Assembly (NCBI RefSeq): GCF_041227145.1 | Contig: NZ_JBGFSP010000011.1 | Location: 1 to 64,000, forward strand | From: Bacteroides sp. AN502(2024) | GTDB lineage: Bacteria; Bacteroidota; Bacteroidia; Bacteroidales; Bacteroidaceae | Length of the DNA stretch: 64,000 bases | Direction of reading: 5' to 3' | Shown here: positions 1 through 8,819 of the stretch, one piece after another | Layout: each line of letters starts with the position of its first letter | Numbering within the stretch: the first letter of the stretch is position 1 | Position numbers and translations under genes: made by a program | The notes under the pieces: generated by a model | Databases searched by the model: none | The model's input: only the letters and a program-made list of their open reading frames with translations | Told to the model about the DNA's origin: nothing

Positions 1-1334
1 AATATTGTCCTAAATAAATTTTGAGCATGAGCTAACTGACTATACTGTTAAGTATAGCCTCGAGAGTTCAAAATCAATCCCCCCTAATCGTTTTCGATGG
101 TTTCGGGAGGTGGTGTAAATGGTTGATCAAGCCATTTTTGGAGGTCGATTTTGGTAAATGTGTTCAGCCGGAGCGTGACCACAAGGTTAGCCAATGCCCA
201 TTTGTATCTTGCGATGTGCTTTAGCCATGTCAGAATCAGCATTGTAGTCATAGCAGTCCATATTTGGGTCTCTACGGCATTGCGGGATGTGCCGATAAAG
301 CTCTTGATGCGTAGCAGTTGCTTGAGGTTGCGAAAGAAGATTTCTATGTTCCACCGAGCCTTGTACAGAGCCGCTATGCTTGATGCTGCCAATGTGAAGT
401 TGTTTGTGAGTAACTCAATTTCAAAACCGTGTTCATCGTTCCATACTGCGATGCGACGTAAACGTTTGGGATATTTGGATTTGGCCGCCGAGAGTTCGAA
501 CTCGATTATTTCGTCAATAAGTACATTCTGAGCGTGTTTTTCAGGCAAAGGCAACTCCTCTATGGCTTTGTACCGGATATTGTCTTTATGACGCACTACA
601 AAGAACACGTTGCTGCTGTCCCAATTATTCAGCAATGAGTAGTCACAGTAGCCTCGGTCGGCTACTACAATACTATACGGATGTAACTCAATATCAAAAG
701 CAGCTTTGTTGTCGGTGGTTTTGCCATCGGTGATATTCACGAACTCCGGCAAAAGACTGTCATAGTCCAATAGCGTGTGCATCTTGACCGCCCCCTTGGT
801 GGTAGTGTAATGTGCCCAGTCATATATTGACAGAGTCAATGACACCAATGTGGAGTCGAGCAGTTTTATCGGCATCTTGAAACGGAACTTTCTTCGTTGC
901 CATAGGGCTTGCTGTCCGAAATACTGAAACAACGAGTAGAATATGCCGCGAAAAACCGAACTGTCTCGGTTGGCGTTCTGATATGCTACCGTTGACTTGG
1001 ATGGTGCACGGTTGATTCCCAAATGATTGAGGTTGCCGGTGGCTGATTTCAGCCCGTTTGAGATATCTCTGACTGAATCACATCCTGAGAATTGGCTGAA
1101 AATCATGCTAACAAACTGACTCCATGTATTGTAGCCCTTACAATGCTTGTCTGACCCCGAAGATTTTATGATTTTCCTGATATTTTCTTTCGGGAGATGT
1201 GATATTACCTGTGCGAAAAGTGTTATATTTGCCATAGGAAGTAGATGAGTTGGTGGCTCGCTACTAAGGTAGTCATTTTACCTTAGTTCTACTTCCTTTT
1301 TATTTGTTCCCCCAATTTATTTAGGACAATATTG
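1..1334 (-). mobile_element. IS4-family insertion sequence, copy A
   Basis: The right terminal inverted repeat ends with GGACAATATTG at 1334 and the left one begins at the window edge with AATATTGTCC. By comparison with copy B (5862-7197) only the first base is missing. One transposase gene fills it. The two copies differ by only a few substitutions and one base in a C-run near 1316. The right flank is ATCTTAGCC; its target duplicate would lie outside the window. Confidence 0.93.
84..1235 (-). CDS. IS4-family transposase (copy A)
   Basis: 383 aa. An N-terminal DUF4372-like helical region is followed by an RNase H-fold DDE domain. Aspartates sit in LLDSTLVSL and VVADRGYCDY, and the C-terminal glutamate lies in the YREK-type motif ARWNIEIFFRNLKQ. 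It catalyses cut-and-paste movement of the surrounding element. The reading frame is intact and the protein is identical to that of copy B, so both copies look recently active. It starts at the ATG just inside the right inverted repeat. Confidence 0.95.
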   Translation of the reverse strand: MANITLFAQVISHLPKENIRKIIKSSGSDKHCKGYNTWSQFVSMIFSQFSGCDSVRDISNGLKSATGNLNHLGINRAPSKSTVAYQNANRDSSVFRGIFYSLFQYFGQQALWQRRKFRFKMPIKLLDSTLVSLTLSIYDWAHYTTTKGAVKMHTLLDYDSLLPEFVNITDGKTTDNKAAFDIELHPYSIVVADRGYCDYSLLNNWDSSNVFFVVRHKDNIRYKAIEELPLPEKHAQNVLIDEIIEFELSAAKSKYPKRLRRIAVWNDEHGFEIELLTNNFTLAASSIAALYKARWNIEIFFRNLKQLLRIKSFIGTSRNAVETQIWTAMTTMLILTWLKHIARYKWALANLVVTLRLNTFTKIDLQKWLDQPFTPPPETIEND

Positions 1335-1418
1335 ATCTTAGCCATATCTTAGTTGGGGAATTTCCCCCGTTTGGGCCGTCAAACCTTGTTTTCGGGGGAA
1401 TACCTAAAGATACTAAAA

Positions 1419-1460
1419 AGCCAACTAATTCGCAATAATTTGTGTATGAATTAGTTGGCT
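1419..1460 (-). terminator. Hairpin, possible terminator
   Basis: A perfect 13-bp stem, AGCCAACTAATTC (1419-1431) with GAATTAGTTGGCT (1448-1460). Read on the minus strand it is followed by CTTTTTAGTA, so it could end leftward transcription from the LRR gene. The rest of 1335-1617 holds no gene. It also has a weaker TTCCCCCG/CGGGGGAA pairing around 1371-1400. Confidence 0.55.
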
Positions 1461-1549
1461 CATTTTATAATATTTAATGAATGTCCCGAAGTAACGGACG
1501 CATAAAAACTCCTGACTTTCCTATATGAGGTCTGAAGAATAACCGATTT

Positions 1550-1592
1550 AACAGCAACCTGTTCTCAACAGCAGGTTGCTGTTCTTTTTTTA
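1550..1592 (+). terminator. Rho-independent terminator
   Basis: Stem AACAGCAACCTG (1550-1561) pairs with CAGGTTGCTGTT (1572-1583), followed on the plus strand by CTTTTTTTA. It points rightward, so it probably served a gene now lost or displaced left of copy A. Confidence 0.75.
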
Positions 1593-1617
1593 GCACTATG
1601 GAATTTTTTAGAAAGTA

Positions 1618-2667
1618 CTATTTCTTATAAATCAACTTACTCGGAACTCCCTCTCCGAATAAGTTATCTCCAAGCGTTGTAATCTTATCTCCCGTAGCCA
1701 ACACATAACGGAGATTATCACATCCCATAAAAGCACCGAACTCGATAGCCGTTACACTGGCCGGTAATTCCAGCGTGCCGCAAAGATGACCGCAATTACT
1801 AAATACACGCTGTCCGATTGATTTCAGGTTATGAGGCAATTTCATACTCAATAGATACTTCTTCTGTGAGAAAGTGAAATCGGGGATAGCCGTTGCATTC
1901 GTTTGGGAGATATCGACAGATACGAGATTCGGCATATAATCACGGATAAGTTTGAAGTCGGCGTTATCCAGTTTCCCTTCAACGGTGAGGAAGTTGATGT
2001 CTTTGGGTTGCAGTCCCGCTTTCAGAATTTCTTCTTCCAGTTTACCCATTGCACCCACTTGCAGGGTAGTCTCTACCGGTTCGCCTTCGATGAAAGCAAA
2101 ATTCTGCCATCTGTTCTTATAGCGGTAAGAGTCGCTGCTGCCCAGAGGGACGAAAATGGCGGTAACGCTGTCTGCCAATGCTTCCGGCAGCAGGTTGGGA
2201 GCTGTCTTTTTCCGGATCTGACAGATTTTCAGGTTCTCACAACCTTTGAAGGCGGCATCTTCAATATTCTTCGTTTTCTCGGAAAGGATCACTTTTTCCA
2301 GTGTGGTTTTACCCTTGGTTACTCCGCCTACCACATTCGAGAAAGCATAGGCTGGGATGAAATTCGGCATATAAATGTAGAATTTTCCATTAGGGTAAGT
2401 ACCGGCTTTTCCGCTGTACATCTTGATTTCTGCATTCGAGATATCCAATATTTTCAGATGGTCGAATTCGTCACGGAGATGCCGGAAGTCCTCTGCGTTC
2501 AGTTTTCCGGTCAATGTGAGGTGGGTGACACTGTTGGCTTCCTCTTCGGTCATCATGGAAATCAGCGTACCGGGCTTACTCACATAATACGTCTTGCTCA
2601 CTTGGGCTGCGGCTTCTAATGTGTTAGCGGCCAGTAAGAAACTTATCAATAGTAGTTTAATTTTCAT
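1618..2667 (-). CDS. Secreted BspA-type leucine-rich repeat protein
   Basis: 349 aa from the ATG at 2667. A longer in-frame start at 2715 exists, but the later one begins exactly at the signal peptide (MKIKLLLISFLLAANTLEAA). The body has BspA/Treponema-type LRR units such as IPAYAFSN, LEKVILSEKTKNIEDAAFKGC and ASVTAIEFGAFMGCDNLRYV. Proteins of this family are exported and usually bind surfaces or other proteins. It is divergent from the CPBP gene with a promoter in between. No partner is evident and the ligand is unknown. Confidence 0.85.
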   Translation of the reverse strand: MKIKLLLISFLLAANTLEAAAQVSKTYYVSKPGTLISMMTEEEANSVTHLTLTGKLNAEDFRHLRDEFDHLKILDISNAEIKMYSGKAGTYPNGKFYIYMPNFIPAYAFSNVVGGVTKGKTTLEKVILSEKTKNIEDAAFKGCENLKICQIRKKTAPNLLPEALADSVTAIFVPLGSSDSYRYKNRWQNFAFIEGEPVETTLQVGAMGKLEEEILKAGLQPKDINFLTVEGKLDNADFKLIRDYMPNLVSVDISQTNATAIPDFTFSQKKYLLSMKLPHNLKSIGQRVFSNCGHLCGTLELPASVTAIEFGAFMGCDNLRYVLATGDKITTLGDNLFGEGVPSKLIYKK

Positions 2668-2688
2668 AATTTTGTAGATTTGTTCTGA

Positions 2689-2696
2689 CAAATATA
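2689..2696 (-). promoter_or_regulatory. -7 element for the LRR gene
   Basis: TATATTTG on the minus strand fits the Bacteroides TAnnTTTG consensus. It lies about 22 bases ahead of the chosen ATG at 2667, which supports that start over 2715. The -33 element is not clear. Confidence 0.55.
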
Positions 2697-2738
2697 GGAA
2701 AAATAGAGAATACATGATGCTTTTTTATGTTTTATATC

Positions 2739-2746
2739 TAATTTTG
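2739..2746 (+). promoter_or_regulatory. -7 element for the CPBP gene
   Basis: TAATTTTG matches TAnnTTTG, 24 bases upstream of the ATG at 2771. A T-rich stretch around 2721-2733 may be the -33 region. Confidence 0.5.
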
Positions 2747-2770
2747 TAGCCGGATTAACAAATTGTAAAA

Positions 2771-3667
2771 ATGGAGGCAGACAATATGGGTGGGAGGAAA
2801 GGGCCCTCAAGACTTCCTGTGTGGGCATGTATCCCACTGTTTATTGTGGTACTTTCCATCTTTATTGGATTGTATGGTACACTGGTCAGCGGATGCTTGT
2901 CGTTGGTTCTTGGGGCGGAGGCCCGTCATTCGGGAGTCGTAGGGTATATTTTCGTAGAGGTCGGTATGCTTTTGGCCGTTCTTACTGCTGCCGTAATCTT
3001 GCTTCGTCTCGAACGTCGTCCTTTTTCTGATTTGGGACTTTCCCTAAAAGGACATGCCAGTGGAGTGTGGTATGGTCTTCTGATGGCAATCTTCCTCTAT
3101 CTGCTGGGTTTCGGAATCTCTGTTGTTGGGGGAGGAATAGAAGTCATCGGTTTTCAGTTTAATCCGTTGGATTTGTGGGAGTCGTGGGTATTTTTTCTGT
3201 TAGTGGCGTTGTTTGAAGAAATTTTGATGCGCGGCTATATTCTCGGACATCTGCTTCATACTCATATGAATAAATTTCTGGCAATTTTCGCCTCGTCAGC
3301 ATTATTCGCGTTTATGCATATTTTTAATCCGGAAATAGCTTTTCTGCCGATGCTTAATCTATTACTTGCCGGTATGCTGTTGGGTACTTCTTATCTATAT
3401 ACCCGGAATCTGTGTTTCCCGATCTCCCTTCACCTTTTCTGGAATTGGATTCAAGGTCCGATTCTAGGTTATCAGGTAAGTGGAAATAATTTCACGACGA
3501 GCATGCTGACTTTGCGTATACCCGAAAAAAATATACTGAATGGAGGAGCCTTCGGTTTTGAAGGCTCACTCATTTGCACAGTACTTATGATTGTTTTTAC
3601 AATTCTGATGGTGTGGTGGGGAGAAAAAAGAGAAGCAATCAGTCTTGCGGTACTCCGATCGTGCTAA
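2771..3667 (+). CDS. CPBP-family intramembrane glutamic endopeptidase
   Basis: 298 aa with about eight hydrophobic segments. The three family motifs are all present: EEILMR (Glu149-Glu150, Arg154), FAFMH (His183) and HLFWN (His221, Asn225). The CPBP (Rce1/abortive-infection-like) family comprises membrane proteases that cleave peptides or prenylated proteins; the substrate here is unknown. The last 29 bases overlap the 3' end of tex on the opposite strand, so the two genes are convergent. Confidence 0.9.
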   Translation: MEADNMGGRKGPSRLPVWACIPLFIVVLSIFIGLYGTLVSGCLSLVLGAEARHSGVVGYIFVEVGMLLAVLTAAVILLRLERRPFSDLGLSLKGHASGVWYGLLMAIFLYLLGFGISVVGGGIEVIGFQFNPLDLWESWVFFLLVALFEEILMRGYILGHLLHTHMNKFLAIFASSALFAFMHIFNPEIAFLPMLNLLLAGMLLGTSYLYTRNLCFPISLHLFWNWIQGPILGYQVSGNNFTTSMLTLRIPEKNILNGGAFGFEGSLICTVLMIVFTILMVWWGEKREAISLAVLRSC

Positions 3668-5771
3668 GTTGAATCCGTTTCCGGTCATTATCTACATTCA
3701 TCACTTTGACCATGACGTGTTGATGGATGGATACCACTTCCGTCGGATCGGAAATGAACCGTTCCGCTAATTGAGAGAGGTGTACCAGTCCATTCTCCTT
3801 AATACCGATATCGACAAACGCTCCGAAATTGGTGATGTTACCAACGATGCCCGGAAGAATCATTCCTTCGCGCAAGTCGGCTATGGTACGTACGTTCTTG
3901 TCGAATTCGAATACTTTGATAGCCTTACGCGGGTCACGTCCCGGCTTGTCGAGTTCCTGCAGGATATCTTGTAAGGTGGGCAGGCCGACGGTAGGAGTGG
4001 TGTAGTCGGAGATGTTAATCTTCCGTCGGAGTTCCTTGTCGGCTATCAGTTCATCGATGGTACATTTTAGGTCTTTGGCCATTTGTTCTACGATGTGGTA
4101 GCTTTCCGGGTGTACGGCGGTGTTGTCCAGTGGATTCCTGGCTCCGGGAATGCGGAGGAATCCGGCACATTGTTCGAAAGCCTTGGCACCCATACGCGGG
4201 ACTTTCATCAACTCTTTCCGTGAACCGAAAGCACCGTTTTCCGCCCGGTAGTTGACGATGTTTTGAGCCAGTTGCGGTCCCAGTCCCGAGATATAAGTCA
4301 ATAGATGGCTGCTTGCTGTATTCAGGTTTACACCGACTAGGTTCACGCAATTTTCTACTGTCTGATCAAGTGCTTTTTTTAGCTTCGTCTGGTCTACATC
4401 GTGCTGGTATTGCCCTACACCGATGGATTTAGGATCTATCTTTACCAATTCTGCCAATGGGTCCATCAGGCGGCGGCCGATGGAGACTGCTCCACGTACC
4501 GTAACGTCATAATCCGGAAACTCGTCGCGGGCAATCTTCGAAGCTGAATAGATGGAAGCTCCCTGCTCACTGACTATAAACACAGGTATCTGACGGTCGA
4601 AGCTCTGGCTGTTGATGAAATCTTCTGTCTCACGGCTTGCCGTTCCGTTACCGATAGAGATGGCTTCGATCCGATAGGCCTCAATCATTTTACGGAGTCT
4701 GGAAGCCGCTTCTCTTGTCTTGTTCATCGGAGGATGAGGATAAATATTCTCATTATGCAACAGATTGCCTTGTGCGTCGAGGCAGACAACTTTACACCCT
4801 GTACGGAATCCGGGGTCGATAGCGAGTACCCGTTTTTGTCCCAATGGAGAGGCGAGAAGAAGCTGGCGAAGGTTCTCGGTGAATACCCGGATAGCTTCCT
4901 CATCAGCTTTTTCTTTGGATTGAGCGGCAAATTCTGTTTCGATGGAAGGTTTGAGCAGACGCTTGTAAGCATCGGTCGTGGCTTCTCTCACCTGTCGGCT
5001 ACACTCGTTGTTGCCACGTACGAACTGACGTTCCAGGCGTTCGATGCACGCCTCGTCATCGGGATTGATAGACACTTTCATCAGGCCTTCTGACTCTGCC
5101 CGGCGGATGGCCAGCAGGCGGTGGGACGTGCAGCGTTTCAGTGCTTCGGAGAAATCGAAATAATCCCGGTATTTCGCCGCTTCTTCCTCTTTCCCTTTCA
5201 CCACTTTGGCACTAATCTCTGCCTGGCGGCTGAACTGATTGCGTACCGTGTTGCGGGCATGCTCGTCTTCGTTCACCTGCTCTGCAAGGATATCACGGGC
5301 ACCTTTCAGGGCATCTTCCACATCTTTCACTTCTCCTTTCACAAAGGTCGCAGCCTTGGAGCTAAGGTTGTTTTCCTTTTGCAGCATCAGGAGGAGGGCA
5401 AGCGGCTCCAACCCTTTCTGACGGGCTACTTCGGCACGTGTCTTCCGCTTGGGTTTATAAGGAAGATAAATGTCTTCCAGTTCCGTCGGATTCCAAGTGT
5501 CGTTGATACGTTTTTCCAGTTCGGCAGTCAGTTTGCCCTGCTCGTTGATGGTGCCGAGAATCGTTTCTTTCCGTTTGGCTATGTCGCACAACTTATCGTG
5601 TTGCTCTTTGATTTGTTCTATCTGTACTTCATTCAGTCCGCCGGTGGCTTCTTTACGATAACGGCTGATGAAGGGAATTGTAGCACCTTCACCTAAAAGG
5701 TGGAGCGTACTGCTTATTTGTCTTTTCGGTATACCCAGCAAGCCGGAAATCATCTTGTGAAATAATTCCAT
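3639..5771 (-). CDS. tex: Tex-family RNA-binding transcription accessory protein
   Basis: 710 aa from the ATG at 5771; the frame is open 14 codons further, but MELFHKM is the usual start. Order: N-terminal Tex helical domain, YqgF/RNase H-like domain (AIDPGFRTGCKVVCLD, about 325-340), helix-hairpin-helix region (SHLLTYISGLGPQLAQNIVN), and a C-terminal S1 domain (LPGIVGNITNFGAFVDIG, about 640-705). Tex binds nucleic acid and acts with RNA polymerase and the ribosome. Its 3' end overlaps the CPBP gene. IS copy B sits 91 bp upstream and separates it from the Crp/Fnr gene that probably preceded it. Confidence 0.95.
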   Translation of the reverse strand: MELFHKMISGLLGIPKRQISSTLHLLGEGATIPFISRYRKEATGGLNEVQIEQIKEQHDKLCDIAKRKETILGTINEQGKLTAELEKRINDTWNPTELEDIYLPYKPKRKTRAEVARQKGLEPLALLLMLQKENNLSSKAATFVKGEVKDVEDALKGARDILAEQVNEDEHARNTVRNQFSRQAEISAKVVKGKEEEAAKYRDYFDFSEALKRCTSHRLLAIRRAESEGLMKVSINPDDEACIERLERQFVRGNNECSRQVREATTDAYKRLLKPSIETEFAAQSKEKADEEAIRVFTENLRQLLLASPLGQKRVLAIDPGFRTGCKVVCLDAQGNLLHNENIYPHPPMNKTREAASRLRKMIEAYRIEAISIGNGTASRETEDFINSQSFDRQIPVFIVSEQGASIYSASKIARDEFPDYDVTVRGAVSIGRRLMDPLAELVKIDPKSIGVGQYQHDVDQTKLKKALDQTVENCVNLVGVNLNTASSHLLTYISGLGPQLAQNIVNYRAENGAFGSRKELMKVPRMGAKAFEQCAGFLRIPGARNPLDNTAVHPESYHIVEQMAKDLKCTIDELIADKELRRKINISDYTTPTVGLPTLQDILQELDKPGRDPRKAIKVFEFDKNVRTIADLREGMILPGIVGNITNFGAFVDIGIKENGLVHLSQLAERFISDPTEVVSIHQHVMVKVMNVDNDRKRIQLSTIGVPQD

Positions 5772-5852
5772 AATTTGTATTTTTGAGAGTAAATAAGCGA
5801 CAAAGATAATCATATTACACCAGTATGTCTCCTAAAGAATACCGGAAAAGCC

Positions 5853-5861
5853 GCTAAAATT
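5853..5861. repeat. Left target site duplication of IS copy B
   Basis: GCTAAAATT here is repeated at 7198-7206, directly outside the two ends of copy B. A 9-bp duplication shows this copy inserted by its own transposition event. Confidence 0.93.
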
Positions 5862-7197
5862 CAATATTGTCCTAAATAAATTTTGAGCATGAGCTAACTG
5901 ACTATACTGTTAAGTATAGCCTCGAGAGTTCAAAATCAATCCCCCCTAATCGTTTTCGATGGTTTCGGGAGGTGGTGTAAATGGTTGATCAAGCCATTTT
6001 TGGAGGTCGATTTTGGTAAATGTGTTCAGCCGGAGCGTGACCACAAGGTTAGCCAATGCCCATTTGTATCTTGCGATGTGCTTTAGCCATGTCAGAATCA
6101 GCATTGTAGTCATAGCAGTCCATATTTGGGTCTCTACGGCATTGCGGGATGTGCCGATAAAGCTCTTGATGCGTAGCAGTTGCTTGAGGTTGCGAAAGAA
6201 GATTTCTATGTTCCACCGAGCCTTGTACAGAGCCGCTATGCTTGATGCTGCCAATGTGAAGTTGTTTGTGAGTAACTCAATTTCAAAACCGTGTTCATCG
6301 TTCCATACTGCGATGCGACGTAAACGTTTGGGATATTTGGATTTGGCCGCCGAGAGTTCGAACTCGATTATTTCGTCAATAAGTACATTCTGAGCGTGTT
6401 TTTCAGGCAAAGGCAACTCCTCTATGGCTTTGTACCGGATATTGTCTTTATGACGCACTACAAAGAACACGTTGCTGCTGTCCCAATTATTCAGCAATGA
6501 GTAGTCACAGTAGCCTCGGTCGGCTACTACAATACTATACGGATGTAACTCAATATCAAAAGCAGCTTTGTTGTCGGTGGTTTTGCCATCGGTGATATTC
6601 ACGAACTCCGGCAAAAGACTGTCATAGTCCAATAGCGTGTGCATCTTGACCGCCCCCTTGGTGGTAGTGTAATGTGCCCAGTCATATATTGACAGAGTCA
6701 ATGACACCAATGTGGAGTCGAGCAGTTTTATCGGCATCTTGAAACGGAACTTTCTTCGTTGCCATAGGGCTTGCTGTCCGAAATACTGAAACAACGAGTA
6801 GAATATGCCGCGAAAAACCGAACTGTCTCGGTTGGCGTTCTGATATGCTACCGTTGACTTGGATGGTGCACGGTTGATTCCCAAATGATTGAGGTTGCCG
6901 GTGGCTGATTTCAGCCCGTTTGAGATATCTCTGACTGAATCACATCCTGAGAATTGGCTGAAAATCATGCTAACAAACTGACTCCATGTATTGTAGCCCT
7001 TGCAATGCTTGTCTGACCCCGAAGATTTTATGATTTTCCTGATATTTTCTTTCGGGAGATGTGATATTACCTGTGCGAAAAGTGTTATATTTGCCATAGG
7101 AAGTAGATGAGTTGGTAGCTTGCTACTAAGGTAGTCATTTTACCTTAGTTCTACTTCCTTTTTATTTGTTCCCCCCAATTTATTTAGGACAATATTG
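5862..7197 (-). mobile_element. IS4-family insertion sequence, copy B
   Basis: 1336 bp complete element. Inverted repeats start CAATATTGTCCTAAATAAAT on the left and the complement closes the right end. It is flanked by the 9-bp duplication GCTAAAATT. It inserted between the Crp/Fnr gene and tex, one base past the regulator's stop region, without changing either protein. Confidence 0.97.
5946..7097 (-). CDS. IS4-family transposase (copy B)
   Basis: 383 aa, the same protein as in copy A. The DDE aspartates (LLDSTLVSL, VVADRGYCDY) and the YREK-type glutamate (WNIEIFFRNLKQ) are present. The intact frame and near-identical DNA point to recent spread inside this genome. Confidence 0.95.
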   Translation of the reverse strand: MANITLFAQVISHLPKENIRKIIKSSGSDKHCKGYNTWSQFVSMIFSQFSGCDSVRDISNGLKSATGNLNHLGINRAPSKSTVAYQNANRDSSVFRGIFYSLFQYFGQQALWQRRKFRFKMPIKLLDSTLVSLTLSIYDWAHYTTTKGAVKMHTLLDYDSLLPEFVNITDGKTTDNKAAFDIELHPYSIVVADRGYCDYSLLNNWDSSNVFFVVRHKDNIRYKAIEELPLPEKHAQNVLIDEIIEFELSAAKSKYPKRLRRIAVWNDEHGFEIELLTNNFTLAASSIAALYKARWNIEIFFRNLKQLLRIKSFIGTSRNAVETQIWTAMTTMLILTWLKHIARYKWALANLVVTLRLNTFTKIDLQKWLDQPFTPPPETIEND

Positions 7198-7206
7198 GCT
7201 AAAATT
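7198..7206. repeat. Right target site duplication of IS copy B
   Basis: GCTAAAATT, the second half of the 9-bp duplication. Its last two bases fall in the TAA stop codon of the Crp/Fnr gene, which was regenerated by the duplication. Confidence 0.93.
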
Positions 7207-7789
7207 ATAAAACACCGGAACGTACACGGCTTAATGTCTCCGGTGTCATTAGAAGATAGGAGGCGATGTACGCCAAAGGTGCACGTTTGATGATTTCCGG
7301 ATGTGTTTCGAACAGGAGGTTATAGCGCTCGCGGGCGGATTCAAAACGCCAGGAGTCTGCTTTAATCTGTGATACGATTAGAGAGTATTCCAGTATTTTC
7401 TGGTAGAACATATTGATCTCCCAGTTTTCTCTTGCCAATTTTTGTATCATATTACGGGGGAATAGGTAGATGATGGATGGCTCCAGGGTTTCCACTATCA
7501 GCCGCGTAGGTTCTTGTTTTAAAAAACTTTCGATACACATCACGATGCAACCTTCGTATGAGAAATGTTCGGTTATGTCTTTTCCATTTTTGTAATAATA
7601 CTGCCTTAACATACCTTTGCCCACAAAAACGAGTTCGTGAGCTACTTCTCCTTCATGCAGTGCTATTGCTCCTTTGGGAAATTCTTTACGAATCAGTATG
7701 TTTTCTATCTGTCGCCTTCCTTCTATGCTCATTTCCGGAAAGCGGGAATTAACAACAGCATTTACAGTATCTCTTAATAGTGTATCCAT
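7205..7789 (-). CDS. Crp/Fnr-family transcriptional regulator
   Basis: 194 aa from the ATG at 7789. The frame is open further upstream, but that would run into the tRNA-Glu gene, so the later ATG is right. The cyclic-nucleotide-binding-like beta barrel (KGAIALHEGEVAHELVFVGK) is followed by a short C-terminal helix-turn-helix ending in LLMTPETLSRVR, typical of Bacteroides Crp-like proteins. The effector is unknown; there is no clear cAMP-site arginine and no iron-sulfur cysteine set. The IS copy directly downstream likely cuts read-through into tex. Confidence 0.88.
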   Translation of the reverse strand: MDTLLRDTVNAVVNSRFPEMSIEGRRQIENILIRKEFPKGAIALHEGEVAHELVFVGKGMLRQYYYKNGKDITEHFSYEGCIVMCIESFLKQEPTRLIVETLEPSIIYLFPRNMIQKLARENWEINMFYQKILEYSLIVSQIKADSWRFESARERYNLLFETHPEIIKRAPLAYIASYLLMTPETLSRVRSGVL

Positions 7790-7823
7790 CTCTTTTTGTC
7801 TTGGTGTGTTGGAGGGGAGGAAG

Positions 7824-7895
7824 TAGTGGGTACGGGAATCGAACCCGTATTGCATGCGTGAGAGGCATGTGTCCTAACCGTTAGACGAACCCACC
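7824..7895 (-). tRNA. tRNA-Glu (anticodon CTC)
   Basis: 72-nt cloverleaf on the minus strand. Acceptor GGTGGGT/ACCCACT, D-arm GTCTAACGGTTAGGAC, anticodon stem CATGC/GCATG with loop CTCTCAC, and T-arm ACGGGTTCGATTCCCGT. CCA is not encoded. Confidence 0.95.
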
Positions 7896-7960
7896 GGAGT
7901 TTTAATAGATTTAAAAAGAGCCAAGTCAATCAAACTTAGCTCTTTTATTTTGATATTTTG

Positions 7961-8047
7961 CGGAAGCTGGGGGATTCGAACCCCCGGTACCCTAACGAGT
8001 ACGTCAGTTTAGCAAACTGGTGGTTTCAGCCACTCACCCAAACTTCC
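7961..8047 (-). tRNA. tRNA-Ser (anticodon GCT)
   Basis: 87 nt with the long variable arm expected for serine tRNAs. Acceptor GGAAGTT/AGCTTCC, anticodon loop TTGCTAA, T-arm GGGGGTTCGAATCCCCC. It lies 65 bp upstream of tRNA-Glu on the same strand, probably co-transcribed. Confidence 0.96.
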
Positions 8048-8346
8048 TTGAACCCGCATTCTCTCTTAAATGCGGTGCAAATATAGGGGGAACTTTTGGA
8101 CTACGCAAATCTTTTAGCAAGATTTTTTTTACCTTTTTTTGTGAAATGAGATAACCAGCTATGTTTCAAATGTTAAACGGAGGATTTTTTTCGAAAGCTT
8201 TTAATTTTGATCGATGAACGGAGGACTTGAAACATCTTGACGCTATCCGTTCATTACAGTGACGGTATATTTGACCTTGGGAAAGGACATAAAAAAGGCT
8301 ATCTATCCCAGACAGCCAATCTTTTGTTAACCTTAAATCTAATACT

Positions 8347-8421
8347 ATGAAAAACACAGTACAAATGTACGGACTTCTAGCGAATTTGCAAATAAAACAA
8401 GAAAAAAGAGGAGTTTTATAA
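8347..8421 (+). CDS. Possible short peptide (24 aa)
   Basis: Begins MKNTVQMYGLLANLQIKQ and ends in TAA. It lies about 75 bases after a TATATTTG box and 30 bases after a hairpin, an arrangement seen in leader peptides. There is no gene it would obviously control: the next one, the lipoprotein at 8820, has its own promoter. May be chance. Confidence 0.25.
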   Translation: MKNTVQMYGLLANLQIKQEKRGVL

Positions 8422-8754
8422 CATTGATTAAATATTTGATTCCTCAATTCTATTTTTATTAAGAATTTCACATAACTGGTCTCGGCACTTTTGCCTCCTA
8501 AAGAAATGGCATGCATCTTTGTCTGTTTTACTTTTGCATGTCATTTCTGTTCCACTATGGAAAAAACTGGCTTAGGAAATCTACAAGGCGGTCAAAGCTA
8601 CTTCCTGAATCGGTTATTTCAATGCACTCAATATCATCGGAGAAAGAGACAAGAATTCTTTGAAATAGATCTCATTGGGGGATTTACCTTTAGATTTAGG
8701 CAATTTCCTCCCGATAAGTAGGAGTTTTCAGGTTCATAAGGAAAATTCATTCTC

Positions 8755-8762
8755 TACTTTTG
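8755..8762 (+). promoter_or_regulatory. -7 element for the lipoprotein gene
   Basis: TACTTTTG matches TAnnTTTG, 58 bases before the ATG at 8820. The -33 element is weak. Confidence 0.45.
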
Positions 8763-8819
8763 TTTTATCGAAAGATAAATGATAGATAATAATTAGAGAA
8801 CCGTTAAAAATAAAGGAAT

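Larger units (their letters stand above)
8048..8819. other. Gene-poor stretch with leader-like elements
   Basis: No convincing protein gene longer than 30 codons. It holds a TATATTTG box on the plus strand (8266-8273) and a hairpin at 8297-8317 (GGCTATCT paired to AGACAGCC, one mismatch). On the minus strand that hairpin is followed by a T-run and looks like a terminator. A 24-codon reading frame lies at 8347-8421. Longer frames at 8166-8516 and 8491-8721 have no plausible start context or protein-like composition. Confidence 0.5.

Noticed and set aside
1..7197. Composite transposon formed by the two IS4-family copies around LRR, CPBP and tex
   Set aside because: Copy B has its own 9-bp target duplication and the genes between look like ordinary chromosome, so two separate insertions explain it better.
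8166..8721. Two frames (8166-8516 minus, 8491-8721 plus) in the gap after the tRNAs
   Set aside because: They overlap a promoter box and a hairpin, and have no recognisable domain or sensible start.
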